64,000 nucleotides of DNA, taken from assembly GCA_913045265.1 (NCBI GenBank), contig CAJWQX010000006.1, positions 1-64,000 on the forward strand, given 5' to 3'. The translations under genes were made by a program, and so were the position numbers. The notes below the pieces were generated by a model. That model was given only the letters and a program-made list of their open reading frames with translations, made no database searches and had not been told where the DNA came from. The stretch's first letter is position 1. Every line of letters begins with the position of its first letter. Positions 34,023-43,671 of this stretch are shown piece after piece. This DNA comes from UBA11889 sp002313255 (GTDB lineage: Bacteria > Pseudomonadota > Gammaproteobacteria > Pseudomonadales > Azotimanducaceae).

Positions 34023-34622
34023 ATGTTAGCGACGTTGGACGACTTCGATCGCGCCCCGCGCATCCTAAGGCTCAACTTGGCGGGGCAGCCCGTTGATTGG
34101 GTTAGCTGGCAGGACGCCGTATGTCTATATGCACGCCGATTGGTCATATGGACACATGGAGAGTCCATATTGAGGATTCGTGGTGGACACTCCCGCCGAG
34201 ACGGCCGCCAGACATCGCTGGAAGTACACAGCATTATCGCGTGCAACGGCCGTGTCGTTTCACTGGATCGAAGCGGTCCGCCACTGACGAATAAAGCCCT
34301 TTTTGCTCGTGATCACAACTTGTGTTTGTACTGTGGCGGGTCGTTCCCTGATTTGAAACTCACGCGAGACCACGTCGTGCCTAAATCTCGGGGTGGTGAT
34401 GATCGTTGGGATAATGTGTTGGCTGCGTGCAAACGTTGCAATCACTTCAAAGGTAGCCGGTTACCGCACGAATGCGGGATGGAAATACTAGCCTTACCCT
34501 ATGTCCCCAATGTCGCCGAGTATCTAGCGTTGACCAACAGTGGACGAATTCTCGGGGACCAAATGTCGTTTCTCGAAGCCCAATTCGGTCGCCACAGCAA
34601 GTTGAGGGCGCACTTGGCATAG
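34023..34622 (+). CDS. HNH endonuclease family protein
   Basis: 199 residues. The C-terminal half holds an HNH nuclease with a zinc ribbon: LCLYCGG, TRDHVVPKSRGGDDRWDNVLAACKRCN and HFKGSRLPHE, with the catalytic DH pair. The N-terminal 90 residues (RILRLNLAGQPVDWVSWQDAV) belong to the common proteobacterial HNH family of this length, often chromosomal and not tied to restriction systems. ATG at 34023 has AAGGA eight bases upstream. Role in DNA metabolism likely, target unknown. Confidence 0.9.
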   Translation: MLATLDDFDRAPRILRLNLAGQPVDWVSWQDAVCLYARRLVIWTHGESILRIRGGHSRRDGRQTSLEVHSIIACNGRVVSLDRSGPPLTNKALFARDHNLCLYCGGSFPDLKLTRDHVVPKSRGGDDRWDNVLAACKRCNHFKGSRLPHECGMEILALPYVPNVAEYLALTNSGRILGDQMSFLEAQFGRHSKLRAHLA

Positions 34623-34632
34623 TAATAGGGAA

Positions 34633-34655
34633 AACCGCAACGACTGGCCGCGGTT
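34633..34655 (-). terminator. Possible terminator after the M20 peptidase gene
   Basis: On the minus strand AACCGC and GCGGTT make a 6-base-pair stem with an 11-base loop, followed by a short TT run, nine bases after the peptidase stop. Short stem and weak T tract make it a low-confidence call. Confidence 0.3.
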
Positions 34656-34663
34656 CAAATGGG

Positions 34664-36067
34664 TTACGGTGTCAATGCTCGGTCGGCCAACACCTGGGCG
34701 ACGCAGCAGGTCACGCGAATTCCCGTATCTACGTGGAGAAATTCATTCGGCCCATGGGCGTTCGAATGCGGGCCGAGAACTCCGGTCACAAAGAAATGAC
34801 AAGCGGGGAATCGGTCTCCCAACATTTTCATAAATGGGATAGTCCCGCCCGTTCCCATGGTCATCATGGGGGCTCCAAAAAAAGTTTCGGAACTCTGTTC
34901 GAGCGAGGTTAATAGGCTCGGGGACAGACTATTAGCGTGCCAACCTGTTTGCGGACTATCGAGGCTGAAAGACACGGTGGCGCCTTGCGGTGGATCTTTT
35001 TCGAACGTTGATTTGACTCGATTCGCCGCTTCGTCAGCGTCGAGCGATGGAGGGAGACGGAAAACAAGTTTTGCCGCGGTTGAGGGTCGCAACGTATTGC
35101 CGGCGTTTGAGGGGTCTGGAGCGCCCGCGAGGCCCACCACCGCCATGCTACTTCCCCAGGTATTTGCTATGACCAATTCGCTTGACGAGGTTGCTGTCGG
35201 CCGGGTACTGCCCGACCACGGGAAACGATCGAGCACGGTGGGTCCGAGGGTTGACGCGACTTGGTCAGCCTGTGCCCGAACGTCGGCAGTAATGGGGACC
35301 TGTAGGAAGTTCAGTAATTCGCCTGAGACCGCATTCTCGACTCGGTCGAGTAACTGGCGGAGCAACCGAAAGCTGGACGGCACGATTCCTCCTGCCGCGC
35401 CCGAATGCACCCCTTCGGAAAGTACTTCAACGTTGAGTGTTCCACTCAACGTCCCGCGTAACGACGTCGTCAACCAAAGTTGATCGTAATTTCCACATTC
35501 CGCATCCAAACAGATTACCAGGTCGGGTTCGCCGATTTCGTCGCTTAAATGGTCAATATAGCTGGGAAGATCATAACTACCGCTTTCTTCACAGCTCTCA
35601 ATGAGTATCAGACATCGCGGGTGAGGAAGGTTCTGCGCTTGCAGCGCACTAATCGCGGCAAGACTAGCGAAGATCGCATAGCCATCGTCGGCACCTCCGC
35701 GTCCGTACAGTCGGCCATCTTTTTCGATTGGAGTCCATGGACCAAGCCCGTCCGCCCAACCCGTGAATTCGGGCTGTTTGTCGAAGTGCCCGTACATCAA
35801 GACGTTCCCGCGCTCGCCCGGTATATCGACGAGGATGACGGGTGTGCGTCCCTCGAGTCGAACCACGCGGTGCGTTAATCCGGTAATGTCTGTTTGAGCG
35901 ACCCATTTAACGAGCAGATTGGCGGCATCGTCCATATAACCGTGTTCTTCCCAATCCCGATCAAAAGCTGGGGACTTATTTGGGATACGGATGTATTCGT
36001 GGAGCGTTGGGACGATACTTTCGTTCCACATTGCTCCTACGTGCCGACGGATTGCGTCACCATTCAT
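34664..36067 (-). CDS. M20 family dipeptidase
   Basis: 467 residues, cytosolic (no signal peptide). Zinc ligands and catalytic residues are seen in LMYGHFDKQPE (His, Asp), GRGGADDGYA (bridging Asp), ESCEESGSYD (Glu pair), CLDAECGNYD and a late His in NAHGPNEF. The closest group from memory is the carnosinase-like M20 dipeptidases (DapE/ArgE superfamily). The ATG overlaps the stop of the upstream btuB gene (ATGA), so it is probably co-transcribed with it and hence under control of the cobalamin riboswitch. Confidence 0.93.
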   Translation of the reverse strand: MNGDAIRRHVGAMWNESIVPTLHEYIRIPNKSPAFDRDWEEHGYMDDAANLLVKWVAQTDITGLTHRVVRLEGRTPVILVDIPGERGNVLMYGHFDKQPEFTGWADGLGPWTPIEKDGRLYGRGGADDGYAIFASLAAISALQAQNLPHPRCLILIESCEESGSYDLPSYIDHLSDEIGEPDLVICLDAECGNYDQLWLTTSLRGTLSGTLNVEVLSEGVHSGAAGGIVPSSFRLLRQLLDRVENAVSGELLNFLQVPITADVRAQADQVASTLGPTVLDRFPWSGSTRPTATSSSELVIANTWGSSMAVVGLAGAPDPSNAGNTLRPSTAAKLVFRLPPSLDADEAANRVKSTFEKDPPQGATVSFSLDSPQTGWHANSLSPSLLTSLEQSSETFFGAPMMTMGTGGTIPFMKMLGDRFPACHFFVTGVLGPHSNAHGPNEFLHVDTGIRVTCCVAQVLADRALTP

Positions 36068-37923
36068 AATGATGCGTGGATCCCGATCTGTATTGAGGTA
36101 CCTGGATTACGATAACCGAATACGTCTTGTGTTTTTACGTTGAATAGATTTTCAACGAAAAGTTGGAGCTGAAGTTGGGGGCTAACGCGAAAGGTCATGC
36201 CGGCGTTGACCTGTTGGTACGGATCCAGCCGTCGACGTGTCCCCGGATAAGTTGAGAAATCGGTATCGATTTGACTCCCGGTATGCGTGATCCTGGCTGC
36301 TAGAATCCATCGTTCGCCGACTCGGAACGTATAGTTTATCCGGCCAAGGGTTCGTGGTCGGCGCACTTCGCGAAGTCCAGATTCGGTACTTTGGATCACG
36401 CTGTAACTCGCGTCTAACGAATGTGATCCTCTTTCTATCTCGACGGTCGCTTCGATGCCGGATCGATGACTTCGGCCAGCCATGTTCCGAGCCGTAAAAC
36501 CCATGTTGACGGGGTCGTAAACAAATCCGTCGATTTCGTCTTTGAGGTTAGCGTTGAAATACACAAGCGAAAGATCTGTTCCGCGCCAAGATCGGTGAAC
36601 CCCTATCTGAAACTCTTTCGCTGATTCCGGTGTTAGATCAGGGTTACCAACGAATGTGTCAGGCGTGTAGCCGAAACGTTCCGTAAAGGTTGGATTCTTG
36701 AAGCCTGAAGCGATTCGAGCGAACCACTTTGTGGAACGAAGAACGACGCTACCGCTTATACCAAAGGTCGTTGCGTCGCCGAATAAACTGTTGTGATCGC
36801 GCCTTATCGAAACTGATGCTGCGATGGATGGCCCGGTGTAGAGGTATTCAGCCGCAATATTGGATGACTGCGTTTGTTGATTTTGGTTAGGGTCACCGTA
36901 CACGTTCGGTACGCCGTGCCGGAGTAATTCTTCCGAATGATGGCCTACCGTCACGTTTAACCGTCGATCATTCCAAAGTCTAAAGTTGTTGGAGAACGTG
37001 ACGTTGTACCGCTTCCCGATACTGCCATCAGAAATGGTCTCGCCCGAAACATTACTTAATCGAGCGCGCGTAGTTGCGAGGTGAATGTTGGGCGTCCAAT
37101 AATCCGAGCCATCCCAAGTGCCGGATACACCAATTAGTTTCAGGTCTGTATCGTTGCGAAGATCCCCGTCAATGGGAACGAATGCTGGATAGGGCGTTGG
37201 ATCGAAGTCGGTCCATGACCGAGTTAATCGCGAAGTTAGTTTTACCGTCCAGTTCGCAACCGAGTGTTGCGCGTTGAAATTCAAGTTTTTGTTCTTAAAA
37301 GCATCGTTTTCGTCGCCAACTAGCGAGACATTGGTACCGTCACTTTTGATGCCCCCAATTGAAGTGCTAACGTACCCGTTGGATTTCACTCGCGCGAAGT
37401 CAATAGAGGAAGTGACGGTTTGTGCGGTCCCTATGCCAAGATATACGGCGGAGCGGTCGGCGACGGGGGTCGTGTCGATAAAGATTACGCCGGCTAGCGC
37501 GTCGCTTCCGTGTACCGCACTTTGCGGGCCGTTCAGGACCTCGATACGCGTGATGCCGGTACCGTGAAGCGTGCCAAAATTGAATTCTGATCCTATAGCC
37601 GGGTCGTTTGCCTGAATTCCATCGATTAATACCATGACATGATTCGATTCGGCGCCTCGAAGCCGTATTTGGGTTAGAGAACCCCGGTTGCCTGATTGAG
37701 AAACGGCGACGCTCGATAGCCCACGAAGTGTATCTACAGCCATGAGAGGCCGTGGAGTGTCGTCCATATCGACCACGTGGACTGGCTGTTCGGTGGTTTC
37801 CAGTCGGCTTGCACTTACAATAATTTCGGTGACGATATTTTCGTCTGCGAAGGTAGAGTTACCCGTAATAAAAGTTGAAATTACTGCAACGTTTTGTAGA
37901 TGTCGTACGAAAGACAAACACAC
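36064..37923 (-). CDS. btuB: TonB-dependent outer-membrane receptor, BtuB-like (vitamin B12)
   Basis: 619 residues from a GTG at 37923. An N-terminal export region and a TonB-box-like stretch (IVTEIIVSASR) precede the plug domain (LRGLSSVAVSQSGNRGSLTQ, IRLRGAESNHVMVLIDGIQ, GPQSAVHGSDALAGVI) and a 22-strand barrel ending at GTSIQIGIHASL with a final aliphatic residue. The gene follows a cobalamin riboswitch, so uptake of cobalamin is the likely role. An open frame continues to 38073, but that part lies in the riboswitch, and GAGGGAAG stands just before the chosen GTG. Confidence 0.9.
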   Translation of the reverse strand: MCLSFVRHLQNVAVISTFITGNSTFADENIVTEIIVSASRLETTEQPVHVVDMDDTPRPLMAVDTLRGLSSVAVSQSGNRGSLTQIRLRGAESNHVMVLIDGIQANDPAIGSEFNFGTLHGTGITRIEVLNGPQSAVHGSDALAGVIFIDTTPVADRSAVYLGIGTAQTVTSSIDFARVKSNGYVSTSIGGIKSDGTNVSLVGDENDAFKNKNLNFNAQHSVANWTVKLTSRLTRSWTDFDPTPYPAFVPIDGDLRNDTDLKLIGVSGTWDGSDYWTPNIHLATTRARLSNVSGETISDGSIGKRYNVTFSNNFRLWNDRRLNVTVGHHSEELLRHGVPNVYGDPNQNQQTQSSNIAAEYLYTGPSIAASVSIRRDHNSLFGDATTFGISGSVVLRSTKWFARIASGFKNPTFTERFGYTPDTFVGNPDLTPESAKEFQIGVHRSWRGTDLSLVYFNANLKDEIDGFVYDPVNMGFTARNMAGRSHRSGIEATVEIERGSHSLDASYSVIQSTESGLREVRRPRTLGRINYTFRVGERWILAARITHTGSQIDTDFSTYPGTRRRLDPYQQVNAGMTFRVSPQLQLQLFVENLFNVKTQDVFGYRNPGTSIQIGIHASL

Positions 37924-37974
37924 TAGAACAATCTTCCCTCGTCGCTCCGCGAATGGCAGATGGATACCGTTCGA

Positions 37975-38220
37975 GCCGGTCTCCAGACTTGGTAGACGTT
38001 TCCCTTGAAACAGCGCTCGTGCCTTCCCAGCATAATTGTGCCAGTGGCTTGCGTTGTCGGACCTAGCCGACATGCGATGCGTACTCTACTTCACTGTTGC
38101 GGGGACAGTGTCGGAATCGCACCGACTTCCCGTTCACTCGAACCGATTAGTTTCAGGCCGCACAGTCGCGGTCGCGGTCACTATATTCGGGTAGCTTTGC
38201 TCGCACCAGCCAATTGAGAA
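37975..38220 (-). promoter_or_regulatory. Cobalamin (B12) riboswitch
   Basis: On the minus strand the conserved core is clear: GGGAAGTCGGTGCGATTCC, then CCCCGCAACAGTGA (about 38091-38104), AAGCCACTGG, CTGGGAAGGC and the B12-box end AGTCTGGAGACCGGC at 37975-37989. The element sits 50 bases before the btuB start. When adenosyl- or other cobalamin is bound it should shut off btuB and the coupled dipeptidase gene. Its 5' limit is approximate. Confidence 0.9.
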
Positions 38221-38240
38221 TCTAAGGGTGGCTGTTGCGT

Positions 38241-39635
38241 CTACAAGGTTCTCCAGCGAGTTCCTTCCGCCGTGTCTTCGAGCTCAATCCCGCTTTCCAA
38301 GAGTTGATCACGTATTTGGTCTGCTCGGGTAAAGTCTTTCGCATTGCGTGCAGCCTCGCGTTCATCGATGAGTACCTGGATCGAGGCACTATCAAGGGCG
38401 GCGTCGGTTTGAAAGTATTCCTCTACCGGCGTGTTCAGGATACCTAACAACCAACCGCCGGCGAGCAGCTCTGCTCGAAGACAGGATCTTTCTGCTTCGT
38501 TGTTTGCACCGTGGATCTTGCCGGCAAGAGCATGTAGTGAAGCAAGTGCAATAGGGGTATTCAAGTCATCGGCTAAGGCTTCGAGGACTGTATTGGGAAA
38601 TTCGGATGCGGGCGAATCGGCATAGAACCGAGCCGTATTTGGGCTATCGGAAGTCACCGCGCGCAAGGCTTGATAGAGCGTGTCTAGGCTCGACCGCGCT
38701 TGCTTGAGCAAGCGCTCTTCCCACACGAGACTTTGGCGATATTGCCCTGACAGCAGGGCATAACGAAGTACCTCGCCGTCGTACATTTCGAGGAGCTCGC
38801 GGATGGTGACGATGTTACCGACGCTCTTCGACATTTTTGCAGTGCCCATTGTCAACATTCCGTTGTGCATCCAGTAGCGCACGTAGTTGGCGTGGCCTCC
38901 GACGCACCGCCCCTGGGCAAGTTCGTTTTCGTGATGCGGAAAGGTTAGGTCGTTACCGCCTCCGTGGATGTCAATCGTGGGCCCAAGATGTTTGTGGATC
39001 ATCGCGGAACACTCGATATGCCATCCGGGTCGCCCCCGACCCCAGGGGCTTTCCCAACCTGGGAGATCGCCGGTCGATGGTTTCCATAGAACAAAGTCCT
39101 TTGGATCGCGCTTGTACGGTGCGACCTCGACGCGAGCGCCATCGATCATATCGGCCAAAGAGCGTCGCGATAAGCTGCCATAATCCGGATCGCTGGCAAC
39201 GTCAAAAAGCACGTGCCCTTCGGCTTCGTATGCGTGTCCGCGCTCGAGTAGCAGTTTGATCATGTCAATGATTTCGGGAATGTGGCCTGTGGCGCGTGGC
39301 TCGACTGTGGGCTCCAGCACCCCGAGCGCAGCCACATCTTTTTGATAGGCAGCCGTGAATCGATCCGTAAGTTCGGCGATGGGTTCGGCGGCAGCTTGAG
39401 CAGCTGCGTTGATCTTGTCGTCAACGTCGGTAATGTTGCGGACATAACGCACGTTCTTGTAGAAGAGCCGTAACAGGCGGACCAGCACGTCGAATACTAC
39501 GGCGGGTCGTCCGTTTCCAATATGTACTCGGTCATAGACGGTGGGCCCACAGACGTAGATGCTCACGTCGTGCTCCGATGCTGGTTCGAAGCGTTCCTTG
39601 GTGCGCGTGCGAGTATTGTGAATAAAGATATCCAT
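38241..39635 (-). CDS. cysS: Cysteinyl-tRNA synthetase
   Basis: 464 residues, class Ia synthetase charging tRNA-Cys. Signatures: YVCGPTVYDRVHIGNGRP (HIGH-type motif with zinc Cys), GWHIECSAM, HGGGNDLTFPHHENE (zinc ligands) and KMSKS near residue 270; the C-terminal anticodon-binding region follows. Length matches the usual 461. ATG at 39635 starts MDIFIHNT and is 13 bases after the leucyl aminopeptidase stop; a longer frame reading back into that gene is not real. Confidence 0.97.
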   Translation of the reverse strand: MDIFIHNTRTRTKERFEPASEHDVSIYVCGPTVYDRVHIGNGRPAVVFDVLVRLLRLFYKNVRYVRNITDVDDKINAAAQAAAEPIAELTDRFTAAYQKDVAALGVLEPTVEPRATGHIPEIIDMIKLLLERGHAYEAEGHVLFDVASDPDYGSLSRRSLADMIDGARVEVAPYKRDPKDFVLWKPSTGDLPGWESPWGRGRPGWHIECSAMIHKHLGPTIDIHGGGNDLTFPHHENELAQGRCVGGHANYVRYWMHNGMLTMGTAKMSKSVGNIVTIRELLEMYDGEVLRYALLSGQYRQSLVWEERLLKQARSSLDTLYQALRAVTSDSPNTARFYADSPASEFPNTVLEALADDLNTPIALASLHALAGKIHGANNEAERSCLRAELLAGGWLLGILNTPVEEYFQTDAALDSASIQVLIDEREAARNAKDFTRADQIRDQLLESGIELEDTAEGTRWRTL

Positions 39636-39648
39636 GGAAATCAGGGAA

Positions 39649-40995
39649 TCAATCGCCCGTGTACCGACGGCGGAGAAACTCGAAAACGGCTTGCAGTGCC
39701 ATGGCTTCACCGCCTTCAGGATGCGCCGGTCGTTTGCGTAGATTCCAACCCATGATGTCAAAATGCAGCCAAGGTACGTCGCCAACAAAGCGTTCAAGAA
39801 AGAGAGCGGCCGTGATCGCACCGCCGTACGGTGTATTGGCGGAGTTAACGATGTCGGCGATTTCGCTTTTCAGCAACACCTGGTAGTCCGAATATAACGG
39901 CATCCGCCAAACGGGATCTTCAGCGGAAACTCCCGAGTCGATCACTTCCATGGCTAACGTGTCCGAGTTGCTGAACATTGCTGGGAGCTCGGTTCCAAGC
40001 GCCGAGCGCGCGGCTCCCGTCAGAGTTGCGTAGTCAATGATCATCACCGGATTGTCTTCTGCCGCCAACGCGAGCGCATCGCAGAGTATGAGACGGCCTT
40101 CGGCGTCCGTATTGTCAATTTCTACGGTAAGCCCTAGGTACGAATGCAGCACGTCGCCTGGTCGGAATGCGTTGGCGGACACTGCATTTTCAACGGCGGG
40201 AATCAATACGCGGAGCCTAAGCGGTAACCCCCGCGACATGATGAGGTCAGCGAGTCCCAGTACGGTCGCCGCTCCGCCCATGTCTTTTTTCATCAGACGC
40301 ATGTTGCTATGTGATTTCAGGTCCAATCCGCCGCTGTCAAAACACACGCCCTTGCCGACCAAGGTGATGGCAGGGGCGGACGGATCACCCCAATGAATAT
40401 CAATCAGGCGTGGAGCGGATGAACTGGCGCGACCCACTGCATGAATAATGTTCAGTCCGCGTACTAGCAGCTCATCACCTGTTGTGACGTCCATGGTGGC
40501 GTTGTGGCGCGTGGCCAGTTTGCGAGCTGCGCCCTCCAAGTGGTGCGGAAGCATGTCGGAGGTTGGGGTATTGATCAGATCTCGGCAGAGGGCGATGGCA
40601 TTTAACTCGGCCGATACGTCCGTGGCGTCAGCGCCCACGAAGAGTCTCGGTAAGGCGCGGACATTTTTGTAAGCGGCGAACTGATAAGCGCCAAGGCCCC
40701 AACCGAGGATAACGGCCCTGTCGGCGTTATCGAGACGATAGTCCCCGGCAGGGAGGGTAATCGGCAAATCACCGATGCTGTTGATCGAAGGTCGTTCACC
40801 GATGCCAGCGATTACGCGCTCGGGCTGGTCGCTCGTTGTCGGGACGAAGAAGTGTTGATTGGCCTTGCCTTCAAACAGCGTACGAACCGCCCATCCCAGT
40901 GTCTTTTCATCTTGTTCGGACCGCCATGATTCAAGCGTTTCAGAGCCAACCAGTTCAATGGAAATGGCATCGCTATTGTCTTCAAAAAAGAGCAT
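39649..40995 (-). CDS. Leucyl aminopeptidase family protein (M17)
   Basis: 448 residues. The C-terminal catalytic domain has the M17 metal site: VGKGVCFDSGGLDLKS, MKKDMGGAA and the NTDAEGRL signature (Asp/Glu ligands and catalytic Arg). The N-terminal domain is of the shorter PepB/YtfQ-less type. It removes N-terminal residues from peptides in the cytosol. It lies immediately upstream of cysS in the same direction, which would pair cysteine release (CysGly-type peptidase activity) with cysteinyl-tRNA formation, though this is speculative. Confidence 0.93.
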   Translation of the reverse strand: MLFFEDNSDAISIELVGSETLESWRSEQDEKTLGWAVRTLFEGKANQHFFVPTTSDQPERVIAGIGERPSINSIGDLPITLPAGDYRLDNADRAVILGWGLGAYQFAAYKNVRALPRLFVGADATDVSAELNAIALCRDLINTPTSDMLPHHLEGAARKLATRHNATMDVTTGDELLVRGLNIIHAVGRASSSAPRLIDIHWGDPSAPAITLVGKGVCFDSGGLDLKSHSNMRLMKKDMGGAATVLGLADLIMSRGLPLRLRVLIPAVENAVSANAFRPGDVLHSYLGLTVEIDNTDAEGRLILCDALALAAEDNPVMIIDYATLTGAARSALGTELPAMFSNSDTLAMEVIDSGVSAEDPVWRMPLYSDYQVLLKSEIADIVNSANTPYGGAITAALFLERFVGDVPWLHFDIMGWNLRKRPAHPEGGEAMALQAVFEFLRRRYTGD

Positions 40996-41080
40996 GTCTT
41001 CAGTATAACGGGGTTGGCAGGCAGGTTTGCTAGCTGTGCCGTTAGATCGGGGTGACGGCTGTAATACCTATGCGCGTGGC

Positions 41081-42082
41081 TCAGCCTAACGCTGAGATGA
41101 GGCGATCTGCGTGATAGCTGGAACGAACCAAGGGTCCCGCCGCAACCCCGTCGAACCCCAATTCCAGAGCCCATTGTCTATAGCATTCGAATTCGTCGGG
41201 ATGTACCCATCGGACCATGGGTAGGTGGTTGGGCGTCGGTTGTAGGTATTGACCTAGCGTAAGGAAGTTTACGCCTAGATTGGCGAGCTGGGCCAAAGTC
41301 TCACGTACTTCTTGTTCGAGCTCGCCTAAACCGAGCATCAAGCTGGTTTTAGTGTGGACGCTGCCCATTTTTCCCGCGAATTCGAGGACCGATAAGGTTT
41401 GGTTGTACCCTGCACGGGGATCGCGCACGGCGGACGTTAGACGCTCAACGGTTTCAAGGTTTTGTGCAAAGACCGAGATACCTGATTCCACCACGGTGCG
41501 TATTGCTTGTTCTTTTCCCTGAAAGTCGGGGGTCAATGCCTCGACCGTTGTTTTGGGCGATTCTCTCTTGACCGCGCGGACGCACTTCGCGAAGTGCGAA
41601 GCTCCTCCATCCATAAGGTCATCGCGATCGACGGACGTCAGTACTACGTACGAGAGGTCCATACGACGTACCGATTCCGCAACTTTCAAAGGTTCGTCTT
41701 CGTCGAGCCAACCACCCGGATTCCCAGTGTCGACTGCGCAAAAACGGCACGCTCGGGTACAAACGGCACCCATGAGCATCAAGGTGGCCGTCCCGTGGCC
41801 CCAGCACTCGCTGATGTTGGGGCAGTGAGACTCTTCGCAAACGGTTGTAAGTTGCTGGCTACGGACCGCATCCCGCACCGACTCGAAACGCCCATTTCCA
41901 TGTAATTGGACGCGTAGCCAGGGAGGTTTACGCGAGCTTGAGGTAACGTCGGTCACGGGCAATAAGCGACGGCGCTGTTTGATCCCGTTTTTTATGGCCA
42001 TGTGCCCATGGTCCGTCTGGTATTTTTTTCCGCTAAGCGCTCGTTGTTTCATGGCTTTGTCGGACGTGTTATTTCGTAGCAA
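41081..42082 (-). CDS. lipA: Lipoyl synthase
   Basis: 333 residues of the radical SAM enzyme that inserts two sulfurs into octanoyl-lipoyl domains. Both clusters are visible: auxiliary cluster ligands in CEESHCPNISECW, radical SAM CTRACRFC, plus the C-terminal RSSYHA. Length is close to E. coli LipA. The first ATG at 42082 is accepted; a later Met at residue 11 or 28 is possible because the first 30 residues are not conserved. No lipB is next to it. It follows a cation efflux gene with 18 bases between. Confidence 0.97.
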   Translation of the reverse strand: MLRNNTSDKAMKQRALSGKKYQTDHGHMAIKNGIKQRRRLLPVTDVTSSSRKPPWLRVQLHGNGRFESVRDAVRSQQLTTVCEESHCPNISECWGHGTATLMLMGAVCTRACRFCAVDTGNPGGWLDEDEPLKVAESVRRMDLSYVVLTSVDRDDLMDGGASHFAKCVRAVKRESPKTTVEALTPDFQGKEQAIRTVVESGISVFAQNLETVERLTSAVRDPRAGYNQTLSVLEFAGKMGSVHTKTSLMLGLGELEQEVRETLAQLANLGVNFLTLGQYLQPTPNHLPMVRWVHPDEFECYRQWALELGFDGVAAGPLVRSSYHADRLISALG

Positions 42083-42100
42083 ATTTCTATGGCGGTTGCG

Positions 42101-42982
42101 TCAGGTATCGTCGAGACAAGGTCCACGTTCCACTTGGACGGTTGAATGGTCGATGCCAAAATTCCTATTGAGCACGGCTTTGATGGAGGCAGCTGCGGCG
42201 ATTTCGTCGACAAATTCGTCGACTATCGCATGAAGAGTCACCATCGGGCGCTCGCTCGTTAGCGCCCACGCGTGGAGGTGGTGCACCTCCAGAACGCCCG
42301 AGACTTGATTGGTTAAAGTGTCCCTGATGTCCTCGAGATCTAGATCGTCAGGTACGCCTTCAAGCAAGATATGGATCGATTCACTCAGCACTTTCCACGC
42401 ACCCCGCAATAATATCGCGATAACAACGAGGGCGAGAATTGGGTCTGCTAGGTACCATTCAAATAGCCAAACGATCAATGCTGCGGCTATGGCTGCACAA
42501 GAACCCAGCAGGTCACCGAGAACGTGAAGTGCGGCGCTGCGCACGTTGAGATTGCCGGATGCGCCGTGCAACATCCGAAACGCAAATAGGTTAACCGCCA
42601 AGCCGAGCGTCCCGATCAACAGTGCCGGCAAGGGCAGCAACTGCCGAGGGCTCTCGATTCTTGAAAAAGCTTCAAATCCAATCCAGCCACATAGCGCTAC
42701 CAACAATAGCGCGTTGACGAACGCTGCGAGAACCTGGGAACGATGATAGCCGTAGGAGTGCGTTTCGGAATGTTGACGACGGGACAAACGCACAGCGAAC
42801 CACGATAGACCGAGCGCGGATGCGTCCAACAGCATATGCCCGGCATCTGCGAGAAGGGTTAAAGAGTTCGCGAAGAGCCCGCCGAAGACCTCGACGATGG
42901 CGAATAACGAAATGAGAAGAAAAGCTCTACCGAGCGGAGCGTCATCTCGAGACAATTCCCGGTGTGCGTGTTCATGTGCCAC
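42101..42982 (-). CDS. Cation diffusion facilitator family transporter (CzcD/ZitB type)
   Basis: 293 residues, six membrane helices and a cytosolic C-terminal domain. It shows the His-containing N-terminus AHEHAHRELS, the zinc site ADAGHMLLDASAL in helix 2 and HVLGDLLGS in helix 5 (HxxxD each), and a C-terminal ferredoxin-like region with EVHHLHAWAL. It exports zinc or a related ion against protons. It lies directly upstream of lipA and may share its transcript. Confidence 0.94.
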   Translation of the reverse strand: MAHEHAHRELSRDDAPLGRAFLLISLFAIVEVFGGLFANSLTLLADAGHMLLDASALGLSWFAVRLSRRQHSETHSYGYHRSQVLAAFVNALLLVALCGWIGFEAFSRIESPRQLLPLPALLIGTLGLAVNLFAFRMLHGASGNLNVRSAALHVLGDLLGSCAAIAAALIVWLFEWYLADPILALVVIAILLRGAWKVLSESIHILLEGVPDDLDLEDIRDTLTNQVSGVLEVHHLHAWALTSERPMVTLHAIVDEFVDEIAAAASIKAVLNRNFGIDHSTVQVERGPCLDDT

Positions 42983-43063
42983 GGCAACTTGAGACCGATG
43001 CGAGTTCGGGCCGTATTATAGCGGGCCTTCAATCTTCGGAGACAGCGTGGCCTCTAACCATGT

Positions 43064-43576
43064 TTATGAGGGACGAAATCGCCGTTCGCGAAGCGAGCGG
43101 TGCATGCGATATGCCGCCTCGCTCTTTCCGTCGGGCGTTCGGTAATAGTGGCGGAGATACTCGTTTTCCAGGTATCCCGCATTTCGATAAAACGAGCGCG
43201 CGGGCACATTAACGGCACGGACTTCGAGCGCCACCGTGTCAATGCCAGCAACCAGCGCGCTTTTTTCCAACCAAAGGAGCAATTCGCGCGCGATGCCTAG
43301 GCGTCGATAGTTCGGTACCACTGCGAGTAAATTGAGATGAGCGTGATCGAGCTCGTACTGCATGATGCCGAAGCCGGCAAACTGATCCGCCGTGTTGTTG
43401 CCCGTCGGCACGTACGCACAGACAACGATGGCATCCGGATCACGAATCATCGCGGTGATCGCGTCTGCACGCCAACGCCATCCGAGACCCGCTTCAATCT
43501 CGTCGCGTGACAAACTAGCGATCGTTTTCGCTTCCTTTAGGCTCGCCAGCTTCAACGTGGGTGTGGGGGCTTCCAT
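43064..43576 (-). CDS. GNAT family N-acetyltransferase
   Basis: 170 residues. The acetyl-CoA site is the segment LAVVPNYRRLGIARELLLWLE, followed by LEVRAVNVPARSFYRNAGY, the RimI-like pattern that positions the acceptor. It could be a ribosomal protein or small-molecule acetyltransferase; the last 25 basic residues are unlike RimI. ATG at 43576. It stands alone, some 80 bases before the cation efflux gene on the same strand. Confidence 0.9.
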   Translation of the reverse strand: MEAPTPTLKLASLKEAKTIASLSRDEIEAGLGWRWRADAITAMIRDPDAIVVCAYVPTGNNTADQFAGFGIMQYELDHAHLNLLAVVPNYRRLGIARELLLWLEKSALVAGIDTVALEVRAVNVPARSFYRNAGYLENEYLRHYYRTPDGKSEAAYRMHRSLRERRFRPS

Positions 43577-43671
43577 TAAACGATTATTCCCTAGTCATCT
43601 GAAGATGAAAAAGTCGGCTCCAGCCCGCAATATTGAGTCGCGTTAGCTCAATGCATCCAAGGGGCTTCGAA

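Noticed and set aside
37924..38073. N-terminal 50 codons of a longer btuB reading frame
   Set aside because: This stretch overlaps the 3' part of the cobalamin riboswitch (B12 box at 37975-37989); a GTG with a good ribosome binding site at 37923 is the better start.
39636..39821. Extended N-terminus of cysS
   Set aside because: The extra 62 codons lie in the leucyl aminopeptidase gene and the synthetase fold begins at MDIFIHNT.
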